This document shows, in pieces, positions 10,181-20,165 of a stretch of DNA of 64,000 bases. Origin of the DNA: Rhinopithecus roxellana. Lineage: Eukaryota > Chordata > Mammalia > Primates > Cercopithecidae. The notes beneath the pieces are model-generated. The model was not told where the DNA came from and ran no database searches. It was given only the letters and a program-made list of their open reading frames with translations. Made by a program: the position numbers and the translations under genes. Each line of letters opens with the position of its first letter. Within the stretch, counting starts at the first letter, position 1. Where the stretch lies: the NCBI RefSeq assembly GCF_007565055.1, contig NC_044566.1:96053797-96117796 (forward strand), given 5' to 3'.

Positions 10181-10309
10181 CCCCAAAGTATATACTCCAG
10201 ACAGTGGAGCTGCTTCACTAATAATCCCCGGAAGTCCCCCTCTCTTGACATTACCATTTTGGGGAGTGGGTATCAATGTATGAATTTTGGGGTGATATAA
10301 ACATTCATA
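10181..10309 (-). mobile_element. MLT1-type MaLR LTR, second part
   Basis: This continues the LTR left at 9634: 'accccaaag' and, later, 'gtatgaattttggggtgatataaacattca' correspond to the antisense start of an MLT1-type LTR. Confidence 0.7.
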
Positions 10310-10386
10310 GTATTTGTTAATGAGCAAAAGTATTACATAAGAGAAAGTGATTATGATAGAAGTCATTTAAAAATCTTATGTTATCA

Positions 10387-10709
10387 GCTGGGTGCAGTGG
10401 CTCATGCCTGTAATCGCAGCACTTTGAGAGGCCGAGGTGGGCAGAACACGAGGTCAAGAGATTGAGGCCATCCTGGCTAACACAGTGAAACCCCATCTCT
10501 GCTAAAAATACAAAAATTAGCTGGGCGTGGTGGTGCATGCCTGTAGTCCCAGCTACTCAGGAGGCTGATGCAGGAGAATCACTTGAACCTGCGAGTCAGA
10601 GGTTGCAATGAACTGACATGGTGCCACTGCACTCCAGCCTGGTGAGAGAGTGAGACTCCATCTCAAAAAACAAACAAACAAAAAAAAAAACAAAAAAAGA
10701 AAACCACAA
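10387..10709 (+). mobile_element. AluS-like element with target duplication
   Basis: A full-length forward Alu is flanked by the 12-base duplication 'cttatgttatca' (10375-10386 and 10710-10721). The tail is interrupted by CAAA units. Confidence 0.95.
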
Positions 10710-10722
10710 CTTATGTTATCAT

Positions 10723-10802
10723 GGCTAATTGGTTAATCCAAAAGTTTAGTTGAAATGGGTAAGGCTAATTGGTTAATCCTAAAGTTTAGTTGAAATGGGT
10801 AG
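10723..10802. repeat. 40-base tandem duplication
   Basis: Two adjacent 40-base copies (10723-10762 and 10763-10802) start 'ggctaattggttaatcc' and end 'gaaatgggta'. They differ at about two positions. The repeat begins one base after the right target duplication of the Alu. Confidence 0.9.
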
Positions 10803-11034
10803 CCAAAGAAGACATGCAAGCCTTAAGCATTAAAAAAAAAAATCATATTTTAAATTTTCTTTTCATTTTCCATTAATCTTTGGGAAAATAACCAAACTTT
10901 TTTGTGTGTCCAACCCTACAAATTGGAAAACAGGCCTCTTTCTTGTGTAAACTACATTTATAATGTATCTTCCATGATTTTCAGTTTCAATGTATTTATA
11001 GAGCAGGGAACTGAAAAAGATTCATAAATTTTTG
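10803..11034. other. Unassigned short interval
   Basis: No recognised gene or repeat was seen between the tandem duplication and the L1 3' end. Confidence 0.4.
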
Positions 11035-11304
11035 TTAACTATAGTCACCCTGCAGTGCTATTGAACTAGAACTAAGATTGTGAATGTTCCCAACACAAAG
11101 AAATAGTAAATGTTTGAGGTGACAGATTTGCTAATTACCCTTATTTGATTACTATACATTGTACACATGTATTGAAACATTACATTGGGCCAGGCATGGT
11201 GGCTCATGCCTGTAATCCCAGGATTTTGGGAGGCTGAGGTGGGCGGATCACAAGGTGGGAGATCAAGACCATCCTGGCTAACACGGTGAAACCCCCTCTC
11301 TACT

Positions 11305-11335
<31 letters not shown>

Positions 11336-11489
11336 CAAAATGAGCCGGGCATGGTGGCAGATACCTGTAGTCCCAGCTACTCGGGAAGCTGAGGCAGGAG
11401 AATGGCATGAACTCAGGAGGTAGAGCTTGCAGTGAGCCGAGATTGTGCCACTGCACTCCTGCCTGGGGGACAGAGCAAGACTCCATCTC

Positions 11490-11523
<34 letters not shown>

Positions 11524-11585
11524 GAAATATTACATTGTACACCATAAATATGTACAATTATCTTTTCAATTACAAAGAAAAAGAT
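11035..11585 (+). mobile_element. Old L1 3'UTR split by an Alu
   Basis: The forward L1 3' end motif 'gaatgttcccaacacaaaga', followed by 'aatgtttgaggtgacagatt', is followed by 'attactatacattgtacacatg'. It continues after the Alu with 'taccataaatatgtacaatt'-type sequence at 11538-11582. The age is that of L1MA/L1PB. Confidence 0.75.
11188..11528 (+). mobile_element. Alu with expanded central A run
   Basis: A forward Alu is flanked by 'attacattg' (11179-11187 and 11529-11537). The left arm contains 27 A bases at 11305-11331 after 'ctctactaa', a spot that normally holds about five. The 3' tail is also long (about 27). Confidence 0.95.
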
Positions 11586-12499
11586 ACTATTGTGAAACAT
11601 CAGAGTTTCCTATCCCTCTAGATTTTTATTGTTTTGGAAACTTTCAAATCTCTTTTTCCTGTTTAGTTTTTGAACATCTTTGTGTGTGTTTTTGAACTTA
11701 GTCTTCATGGAGTCTTCTCAAAAGAGCATTCAAATTAGCTTTCAGAAAGATATTAAATATATCTTCTGCCCATGCACATTTTCTTGGCTTGGATAAGCAT
11801 TAATTAAATTGTATGATTACAACAACAGAAACCACTGGTGTAAGTGGTTTGAAGTGACTTTTAATGACCCACACTTATTTAATGGGAAAGCCAGCTGTAG
11901 CACTGCAGAACATCCTACTGGAAGCCTGTATTGGGCGTTTTGTGGTCATTTTACAGAGCAAGGGATGGCTAGCTAATAGAGTTTAGGAGTGAAGATTGTT
12001 AAGAGAAACCATGTATAAGAATATCAGAAGAGTTGACGAGAAACCAAATTTAAAAGATTGTTAAGATTTGCTAGGTAGACTAGAAAGACAACTCTTCCGG
12101 AAGAGGGAGCAACTCTTACAAAGACACAAAGGTTTTAAGTAGGACCATGTTTAGGGAAAAACTGGCTTATTGCTATATATCCTTATAAGCATTTTCTTAA
12201 ACAAGTATTAATAGCTCCTTTTCCCAAGAGAGATATAACCAGGATTATCAACCCAGTCATTATTAAGGTGATTCACTAAGATAATCAATATAGTTGCTGT
12301 TTATACGAACCTATCATTGAACATACCCTCTCTAGAGAGTTACCATTTGATTTTGCATGAGAATAAAAAGAAGGAAGGAAGAAAAGAGGTGGGAAGGAAG
12401 ACAGGATGGAGCATACATAAATGGATTCAAAGCCAAATCTTTTTATAAGCATAGCCCTTACTTGCATGACTCCCGGTAATCTTATTAAGGGTTCTTCTA
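11586..12499. other. Unassigned interval
   Basis: No gene or confidently named repeat was found. A purine-rich patch lies at about 12366-12410. Confidence 0.45.
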
Positions 12500-12790
12500 C
12501 CACCATTCTCAGCAAACTAACACAAGAAAAGAAAACCAAACACTGCATGTTCTGACTCATAAGTGGGAGTTGAACAATGAGAACACATAGATACAGGGAG
12601 GTGAACATTATACACCTGGGCCTATTGCGGGGTTGGGGCCTAGGGGAAGGATAGCATTAGGAGAAATACCTAATGTAGATGACGGGTTGATGGGTGCAGC
12701 AAACCACCATGGTATTGTATACCTATGTAACAAACCTGCACATTCTGCACATGTACCCCAGAACTTCAAGTATAATTTTAAAAAAAGTTT
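12500..12790 (+). mobile_element. 5'-truncated L1 3' end (L1PA/L1PB age)
   Basis: The end of ORF2 and the 3'UTR are in the forward sense: 'cagcaaactaacacaag', 'actcataagtgggagttgaac', 'gatagcattaggagaaatacc' and 'atgtaacaaacctgcacatt', ending in an A-rich tail. Confidence 0.9.
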
Positions 12791-13678
12791 AAAAGACCAA
12801 CTTTAGAAATTATTTTACTTATTTACATAAATCTTCATCACACACACATAGATTCAATCCCTTTTTAAAAACACAACTTTATTTTTGCATATGGACATAA
12901 GATCAATCATGAAGTCATAATTTCAATATTATATTGTAAAGATTACAAATTATCATTATATTCCAAAAATATACCTAAATTTTCATAAATAACTTTCCCC
13001 AGAAAAATGATATGTTATAGAGAGCTCATAGAAGTCATAGAATTATTGTCAAATTATGAATGAACTATAAAATAATAAAGATTGTCACTTAAAGTTTTTT
13101 TTTCTTTGAGAGGTTATAATTTTGGTTTTTAAAGAGGGAAATTTCTTGAGGTGACTGAAAGCTTACCATACAGATTGATTTTTAAGCTTTTTTTCCAGTA
13201 AATTTTTCTCTTAAGATGCTTAAATGATCTTTTCAGAAATGTTTCTAATGTTTCAAAGAATCTAGTTTTTGTAGTGGGTTTAGTAGACCCATTTCAGACT
13301 GTACGAAAATATTTGCTAGAATACCATGGAAACAAACAGAAAACCGGATCATGGAAACAAACCTTCATGAAATAGTCATTTTTGCTTTTAGACTTCCTGT
13401 ATTACAACTAAAAAGATCTGTTTTAATACTTTCTTCCATTATTTGTGGATAAATATTTTTACTATTTTGTATCAAAGTAAAACATGTTCATGCTCTTTAA
13501 AGTCAAAATTTCCTATTAGATTTATAAAGAAAAACAAAGATTCTTTGCCCCGTCCATTTTTAACCCTCACTTAAAAATCTTTTTGCTTTTTTTGGGAATT
13601 TACCTTATGTTTTAAAGTAATAGCCTCATAATGTTATTTTTCCATTTTTAAATTTTAGATATCTATAGATTTGTATTA
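12791..13678. other. Unassigned AT-rich interval
   Basis: No gene or clear repeat was found. The sequence is strongly AT-rich, with many short A/T runs. Confidence 0.45.
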
Positions 13679-13693
13679 TGATAGATGAGATTT

Positions 13694-13752
13694 TCTTTTT
13701 TTTAACTTTTTTAAAAATTTAATTTTTGTGGTTACATAGTAGGTGTATATAC
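13694..13752 (-). mobile_element. Ultra-short (59-base) L1 3' end insertion
   Basis: The segment reads as an antisense L1 3' terminus ('gtggttacatagtaggtgta'-type sequence preceded by a T-rich tail complement). It is flanked by the perfect 15-base duplication 'tgatagatgagattt' (13679-13693 and 13753-13767), the hallmark of target-primed insertion. Confidence 0.8.
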
Positions 13753-13939
13753 TGATAGATGAGATTTAATTTTCTACCATCTCGACCTCCATTTTCTCAA
13801 AATACTAATATACTTACTCATTCAGTCAATATTCATAGTTTCTATTATTATGACACAAATATTACTCAAAGGTGAACAATATTGTGTTTTTTTGTCTCAT
13901 ATCTTCTTGTTTTTATCTAATTACTAAATGCTTTGTGGG

Positions 13940-14259
13940 TTTTTTTTTTTTTTTTTTTGGTTTGTTTGTTTGTTTTTTGAGAGAAGGTCTCACTCTATTG
14001 CTCAGGCTGGAGTGCAGTGGCATGATCACAGCTCACTACAGCCTCAATCTCCCAGGCTCAAGCAGTCCACCCACCTCAGCCTCCCAAGTAGCTGGGACCA
14101 CAGGCATGTGCCAAATGCCTGGTTAGTTTTTGTATTTTTTGTAGAGATGAGGTTTTGCTATGTTGCCCAGGATGGTCTTGAACTCCTGGACTCAACCAAT
14201 CCACTGGTCTCAGTCCCCCAAAGTGCTGGGATTATAGGTATAAGCCATCCAAACTGGCC
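13940..14259 (-). mobile_element. Inverted old Alu (AluJ/S-like)
   Basis: A T-rich tail complement is followed by 'gagagaaggtctcactctattg', and the element ends at '...aactggcc'. The divergence and 'cagcctcaatctcccaggctcaag' suggest AluJ age. Confidence 0.92.
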
Positions 14260-14419
14260 TGTTTTATGTTACTCTCTTTTATCTTTTGCTTGCTAAATTG
14301 ACTATATCTGTTCTGTCTTATATTTTTATTTAAACCCTCCACAGGAACAGGAAAATTCCTCTGGCCAAATGCCGTTTCATTTCATTGTGGAACAGCCCTC
14401 TTAGGATCTTTCGGCTCTC

Positions 14420-14720
14420 GCCGGGCACGGTGGCTCACACCTGTAATCCCAGCACTTTGGGAGGCCAAGGCAGGAGGATCACGAGGTCAGGAGATTGAGA
14501 CCATCCTGGCTAACATGGTGAAACCCCGTCTCTACTAAAAATACAAAAAATTAGCCTGGTGTGGCAGCGGGTGCCTGTAGTCCCAGCTACTCTGGAGGCT
14601 GAGGCAGGAGAATGGCGTGAACACGGAAGGCAGAGCTTGTAGTGAGCCAACATCGCGCCACTGTGCTGCACTCCAGCCTGGGCAACAGAGTGAGAGGCCG
14701 TCTCAAAAAAAAAAAAAAAA
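14420..14720 (+). mobile_element. AluY-like element
   Basis: A full-length forward Alu ends with a 16-A tail. A diverged duplication is visible: 'tctttcggctctc' just before it and 'tctttctgttctg' just after. Confidence 0.93.
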
Positions 14721-15465
14721 TCTTTCTGTTCTGTGTGGAAGAGTTGCCCTTTTATCTGCTGAAGGGCTCTCATCTGGAGACTTGGGGAGTATGTCTCTCT
14801 TTAGCTCTCATAATACTTAATTTATATATCTTGATGCTTCAGTATTGGGTACATACATATTTACTTGCTAAACTGACTTCTTTATCATTATATAATGACT
14901 TTTTCTCTTTTTATAGTTTTTGTCTTGAAATATATTCTATCTGATATAAATGTAGCAACTTCTGCTCTTTTTTGGTTTCCACTTGCATGGAATATCTTTT
15001 TCCATCCCTTTATTTTTAGTCTATGTGTGTCTTTATAGGTAGAGTGAGTTTCTTGTAGGCAGCATATGGTTGAGGGTCTTGGTTTCTATCCATTCATCAT
15101 CTCCATATCTTTTAACTGGATAATTTAGTCCATTTACATTAAATGTTATTATTGACAGGTAAAGATTCCCACTACTGTTTCATTATTTGTTTTCTGGTTA
15201 TTTGTTGGTCTTCCTTTTTTCTTCCTTACTTACTGGGCTTTCTTTATGTAAAAGTAATTTTCTCTGGTCAGATGTTTTAATTTCTTACACTTATTTTGTA
15301 TATTTTATAGGTTTTTGTTTTGTAGTTACCATGAGGCTTGCAAATAACACAAGCAATCATTTTGAACTGATGACAACTTAAATCTGATTACAAAGAAAAG
15401 GAAAAAAGAGCAAAGATAAAAATAAAAATCTCTGCACTTCAACTACATGTCCCTTCTAACTTTTT

Positions 15466-15776
15466 GGGTTTTTTTTTTTTTTCTTTTTTTTTTTGAGACA
15501 GTGTCTCACTCTCTCACGCAGGCTGGAGTGCAGTGGTACAATCTTGGCTTACTGCAAACTCTGCCTCCTGGGTTCAAGTGATTCTCCTGCCTTGGCCTCT
15601 TGAGTAGCTGGGATTACAGGTGCTCACCACCATGCCTGGCTAATTTTTGTGTTTTTAGTAGAGACTGGGTTTCACCCTGTTGGCCAGGCTGATCTCGAAC
15701 TCCTGACCTCAAGTGATCCACCCACCTCCACCTCCCAAGGTGCTGGGATTACAGGCATGAGTCACTGCACCTGGCC
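15466..15776 (-). mobile_element. Inverted AluS-like element
   Basis: It interrupts the L1M and is flanked by 'aacttttt' (15458-15465 and 15777-15784). Body landmarks are 'gagacagtgtctcactctctc' and a 3' terminus at 'cacctggcc'. Confidence 0.94.
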
Positions 15777-15994
15777 AACTTTTTAACTTTTTACTGTTTC
15801 CATTTATATATATTTATATTGTCTATCTTTTAAAAAGTTTTTGTAATTATTATTTTTGATAGGTTTGTCATCCCACTAAATACATGAATGGTTTACATGC
15901 GGCAATTATAGTGTTAAAGTATTCTGTATTTGTCTGCATATTTACTATTATCCTTTTATACCTTCAGATGATTTCTGGTTGCTCGTTAATGCAC

Positions 15995-16340
15995 TTTTCT
16001 TTTCTATTCTTTTCTTTTCTTTATTTTTTGAGACAGCATCTTGTTCTGTATCCCAGGCTGGAGAAATGGCATGATCCCAGGTGCAGTGGCATGATCTCAG
16101 CTCACTGCAACCTCCACCTCCTGGGCTTAAGCAATCCTCCCACCTCAGCCTCTCCAGAAGCTGTGTTTATACCACACACCACCACACACCACCATACTTG
16201 GCTAATTTTTATTTTATTTTTTGTAGAGAAGGGTTTTTGCCACATTGCCCAGTTTGGTCTCAAACTGCTGAGCTCAAGTGATCTGCCCACTTTGGCCTCC
16301 TAAAGTGCTAGGATTACAAGTTTGAGCCACTACACCAGGC
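15995..16340 (-). mobile_element. Inverted old Alu with an internal duplication
   Basis: The AluJ-like body begins 'gagacagcatcttgttctgta'. Near its start, 'ggcatgatcccag' and 'ggcatgatctcag' occur about 22 bases apart, a short tandem duplication inside the right arm. A CACC-rich patch is at about 16170-16195. Confidence 0.9.
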
Positions 16341-17715
16341 ATCATTAACATCCTTTTCTTTCAAGTTGAAGAATTCTTTTTAACATTTCTTGTAAGTCAG
16401 TTCTAGTGTTGACAAAAGCCCTTAGCTTTTGCCTATGAAAGTTTTCATTTCTTCTTCATGTTTGAAAGATGATTTTTCTGTATATAATACTATAGGTTGT
16501 TGCCAGCATTTCTTTTCCTTCAGCACTTTGAATATGTCATCCCACTCAATCCTGGCCTTAAGGTTTCTGCTGAGAAATCTGTTGCTATACATATCAAAGT
16601 TCCTTTATATGCTATTTGCTGCTTTCCTCTTGCTGTTTTTAGGATCTTTTCCTTATCTTTGACCTTTGAGAGTTTGATTATATGCCTTGAGATAGTCTTA
16701 TTTGGTTTGAATCATTTTGGTGTTCTTTAACCTTCTTGTTCTACTCTGATCTTTCTCTCTTCATCCTCTTTAGGGCCAATGACTCTTAGATTTGGCATTT
16801 TGAGAATTTGTCAGTGTGCTTCATTAATTTTTTTTCTCTTCTGACTTTGTATTTTTATATAGCCTATCTTCAAGCTCATTACTTTTTTCTTCTGCTTGAT
16901 CAATTCTGATGTTGAGAAACTGATAAAACTTTCAATTTGTCAATTGAATTTTTTAGCTCCAGAATTTCTGCTTGATCTTCTGTTTTTATTTCTGTTTCTT
17001 TGTTAAATTTCTCTGATAAAATTCTGAATTCCTTCTGTGTTATCTTGAAGTTTATTGAGTTTCCTCAAGACAGCTATTTTGAATTCCCTATCTGAAAAGT
17101 CATGTTTCCATCACTCTAGGAGTGGTCAGTGGTGCCTTATTTAGTCCATTTTTTGAGCTCATGTTTTCCTGAATGTTCTTGATGCTTGGGGACATTTGTT
17201 AATGTCTTGGCGTTAATGAGTTAGGTATTGATCATTGCAGTCTGGGCTTATTTATATTCATCCTTCTTGATAGGGCTTTCTATGAATTCAAAGGGGATTG
17301 AGTGTTGTGTCCTAAGCCTGTGGTCTCTGGCTTAGGACAGTGACTACTGTCCTAAGGGTTGTTTTCCTAAGAGTTGCACAGGAATCCTGCAACTCTTTCA
17401 GATGCCTAGATACACAGCCTTGGTGAACTTGGGAAAGATAAGAGAGAATTTCCTGGGTTTTCAGGCAAAGTCTCTTACTCTCTTTCCTCTCTTTTCCTCA
17501 ATCAGATAGAGCCTCTCTTTGCTCTGAGCTGCCTGGAGTTAGAGAAAGGGTGACACAAGCACTCCTGGGGCCGTCATAGCTGGCATTGCACAAGGCCACA
17601 CTTGAAACCTTGCAGACTAATATAGTACTGGGGCTCACCGAAGGCCTGTGGTGACTATTTACTGGTTGCTTCTCATGTTTGTTCAAGGCCCAAGGCCACT
17701 TTCATCAGCAGGTAG

Positions 17716-17820
17716 TGAATTCTGCTGAGACTGGGTCCATACCATCAGGGCAGTGAGGTCTCTTCTGGTCCAGGGTGGGTCTAGAAATTCTATCCAGGAA
17801 AAAGACCTCAAATCTTCCTG
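17716..17820. repeat. ~105-base segment, copy 1 of a direct duplication
   Basis: It starts 'tgaattctgctgagactggg' inside the L1M 5'UTR and is repeated at 18620-18725 with about 90% identity by eye. Confidence 0.85.
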
Positions 17821-18619
17821 CTCCTTCCCCCAAGCAGAAGGAGTCTCTCCCAGGGCTGTACTTCCTGAATTGGGGGAGAGTGATGCAGTCACTCCCTTGG
17901 CCACCACAGCTCCTTTGGATTGTTCCGTAAGTCCACTGCCTCTAAAATCAGTGCAGCAATAGGGCTTGCCCAAGGGTTGCAGTCCTTTGTGGCCTGACTG
18001 CCACTCAAATTTATTCTGGGTTCCAGGTCACTTTCATCAGCCAGTGGTGAAGCTGGCTGGAACTCACGTTCCTCCTGCTGGAATGAAGAAATCTCCTCTG
18101 GCCCAGGCTGGTCTAAATGCTGCCTTGGTGGGCACCAGCAGAATTATGCCCTGTGTTGTGTTTTGCTGTGACAAGGCAGCACTGAGCTTCAATGCAAAGT
18201 CGTACCTCACTTCACTCTCTCTGCCAAGCACACAGATTCTTTCTCCATATGCTGCCTGGGGTTGGGGAACGAGTGGTATAGCCAGTGCAAAACTGTCTGT
18301 CCTACCTTCTTCAGTGCCTCTTTCCTTTATATTATGTTCATACAAGTTACTGTAATTACTCACCTGATATTTTGGTTCTTATGAAGGTACTCTCTTATGT
18401 AGATAGTTGTGCAAATTGGTATTCCTGCAGGAGAGTGATCACTGGAGGGTTCTATTCAGCCATCTGGCTCACAAGTAGATTTGTTAAACAAAAGGAATAA
18501 ACGTTCAATATTCCAGAACTTACATTTTACCAAGGCAAGGATTTCTATCTGTTTCATTTAATAATGTATCTCAAGAACTTATCATATAGTGAAAACTCAG
18601 TAAATATTTGTGGAATAAA

Positions 18620-18725
18620 TGAATTCTGCTGAGACTGGGTCCATAGCATCAGAGCAGTGAATTTTTTTCTGGCCCAGGGCGGGTCTAGAAATTCCATCCA
18701 GGAAAAAAGACCTCAAATCTTTCTG
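18620..18725. repeat. ~105-base segment, copy 2 of a direct duplication
   Basis: This is the second copy of the 17716-17820 segment and shares 'ctgagactgggtccata' and 'aaagacctcaaatctt'. It lies about 145 bases outside the apparent 5' end of the L1M. Confidence 0.85.
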
Positions 18726-18984
18726 CATTTGTAGCAGTGCCAAGTTACCGCAAGGGTCAAGCGAAAGTTAGTCTTTACTGCTATATCAATATAGGTTTTG
18801 TTATTATATATCTAAATTTATGTAGATGGATACATTATGAACACATAAGCATGTATAATATACCTTTATTTTAAAACATTTGAAATAAATCTTAAAGTTG
18901 AAGACAATTCTAAGGTGAAATTCATCATGGAGGGTTTTCTTGGAAAAAGCAATTCAAGCAAATGTTAGAGCAATAAAAATACTT

Positions 18985-19440
18985 GTTCAGCTCAGCAGTT
19001 TGGAGTCTCAGAGATCCTAGTAAATGTCTGGAATTCTAAGTAATGAGGTGAGAGATGCACTGAAAGGTTAAACTAGGGTAGAGGCATGGTCAGATTTCCA
19101 CTTGAGATAGACGAGGCTGATGGCCATGTTGGGATGGACTCAAAGGAAGCCATGGGTCCAGAAGAATGCCCACTCTAGGAAAGTTTCTGTAAGGACAAGA
19201 GAACTAGTAGGCTTGAGAAATGTTTGGAAGATAATCCACAAGACAGCGATTGACTGTAGAGTCATGGTAAAGGATGGGATGGTGTCACGATCCATGGACA
19301 ACTAGATGACTTGTAGTCCCACTCACTAAAACAGGCAATATATGAAGAGGTTACGGATGAGAACACATGTTGAGAGTTTGAGATGCCTAGGCAACATCCA
19401 GTTGGAAATGCCAAGCAGAAAGTTAGAGAAATGTAAAGTT
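18985..19440 (+). mobile_element. Ancient mammalian-wide repeat (L2-like, family uncertain)
   Basis: Phrases such as 'ggcatggtcagatttcc', 'ttgagagtttgagatgccta' and 'catccagttggaaatgcc' follow the order of a common ancient dispersed repeat that I associate tentatively with LINE/L2. The same family recurs at 24300, 34840, 40945 and 46885, always in this orientation. Confidence 0.5.
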
Positions 19441-19599
19441 TGCTGTGGAGTTTATCTATAAACATGTAGATAAAATAGCTATATATATGCATATGCATAC
19501 ACACAGATCTTTTAAAAAATAATTTTCCTTTTAAAATTATGGGTACATGATAAGTATATATATTTATGGGGTACGTATGATGTTTTGATACAGGCATAT

Positions 19600-19954
19600 T
19601 GTATTACTTCGTTTTCACACTGCTATAAAGAACTTCCCTGAGACTGGATAATTTATAAAAGAAAGGAGTTTAATTGACTCACAATTCTGCATGGCTGGGG
19701 AGGCCTCAGGAAACTTACAATCATGGCAAAAGAGTAATCAGTCACCTTCTTCACAAGGACACAGGAGAGAAAAGAACAAAGGAGAAACTTCCAAACACGT
19801 TTAAAACCATCAGAGCTCGTGAGAACTCACTCACTATCATGAGAACAGCATGGGGGAAACTCCCCACCATGATCCAATCACCTCCCTTCATCGACATGTG
19901 AGGATTACAATTCGAGATGAGATTTGGGTGAGGACACAGAGCCAAACCATATCA
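19600..19954 (-). mobile_element. MST-type ERVL-MaLR solo LTR
   Basis: The antisense LTR begins 'tgtattacttcgttttcaca' and ends 'gccaaaccatatca'. It is flanked by the near-perfect 5-base duplication 'catat'/'catac' (19595-19599 and 19955-19959). Internal landmarks are 'aggcctcaggaaacttac' and 'gagatttgggtgaggacac'. Confidence 0.88.
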
Positions 19955-20002
19955 CATACAATGTGTAATAATCACATCAGGGTATTGGGGTATCCATCAC
20001 TT

Positions 20003-20072
20003 CAAGTATTTATCCTTTTTTTGTCTTAGGAACATTCCAAGTATTTATCCTTTTTTTGTCTCACGAACATTC
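20003..20072. repeat. 35-base tandem duplication
   Basis: Two adjacent copies of a unit beginning 'caagtatttatcctttttt' and ending 'gaacattc' differ at about three bases. Confidence 0.9.
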
Positions 20073-20165
20073 CAATTCTACTCTTAGTTATTGTTCAATA
20101 TATAATAAATTATTATTGACTATAGTCAATCTGTTGTGATATCAAATACCAGATCTTATCTATTA

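Larger units (their letters stand above)
14812..18476 (-). mobile_element. Old L1M element in antisense, reaching its 5'UTR end; two Alus inside
   Basis: Antisense L1M sequence is continuous apart from Alus at 15466-15776 and 15995-16340. Landmarks include 'gaccttgagagtttgattat'-type text near 16665, 'cagcactttgaatatgtcat' at about 16524, 'aaggtttctgctgagaaatc' at about 16560, and 5'UTR text such as 'gcaaaactgtctgtcctacc' (about 18285) and 'attactcacctgatattttgg' (about 18355). The left part covers the region before ORF2 that reads 'gtccatttacattaaatg' in antisense. Having the old 5'UTR preserved to about 18476 is uncommon, as most copies are 5' truncated. No open frame survives. Confidence 0.75.
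19507..20165 (-). mobile_element. Antisense old L1 3'UTR split by a MaLR LTR
   Basis: The antisense L1 3' end ('attatgggtacatgataagt', 'gtatgatgttttgataca') runs to 19599, is interrupted by an MST-type LTR, and resumes 'aatgtgtaataatcacatcag' to about 20165. It contains the 35-base tandem duplication at 20003-20072. Confidence 0.75.

Noticed and set aside
11058..11600. 180-residue antisense open frame
   Set aside because: It is the translation of an Alu with long phenylalanine runs from its A tracts.
16165..16195. Regular CACC-rich repeats as a possible CRISPR or satellite array
   Set aside because: It is a short microsatellite-like patch within an Alu, with no spacer structure.
17683..18363. 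Overlapping 96-129-residue open frames on both strands
   Set aside because: They lie in L1M 5'UTR, which is GC-richer and non-coding.
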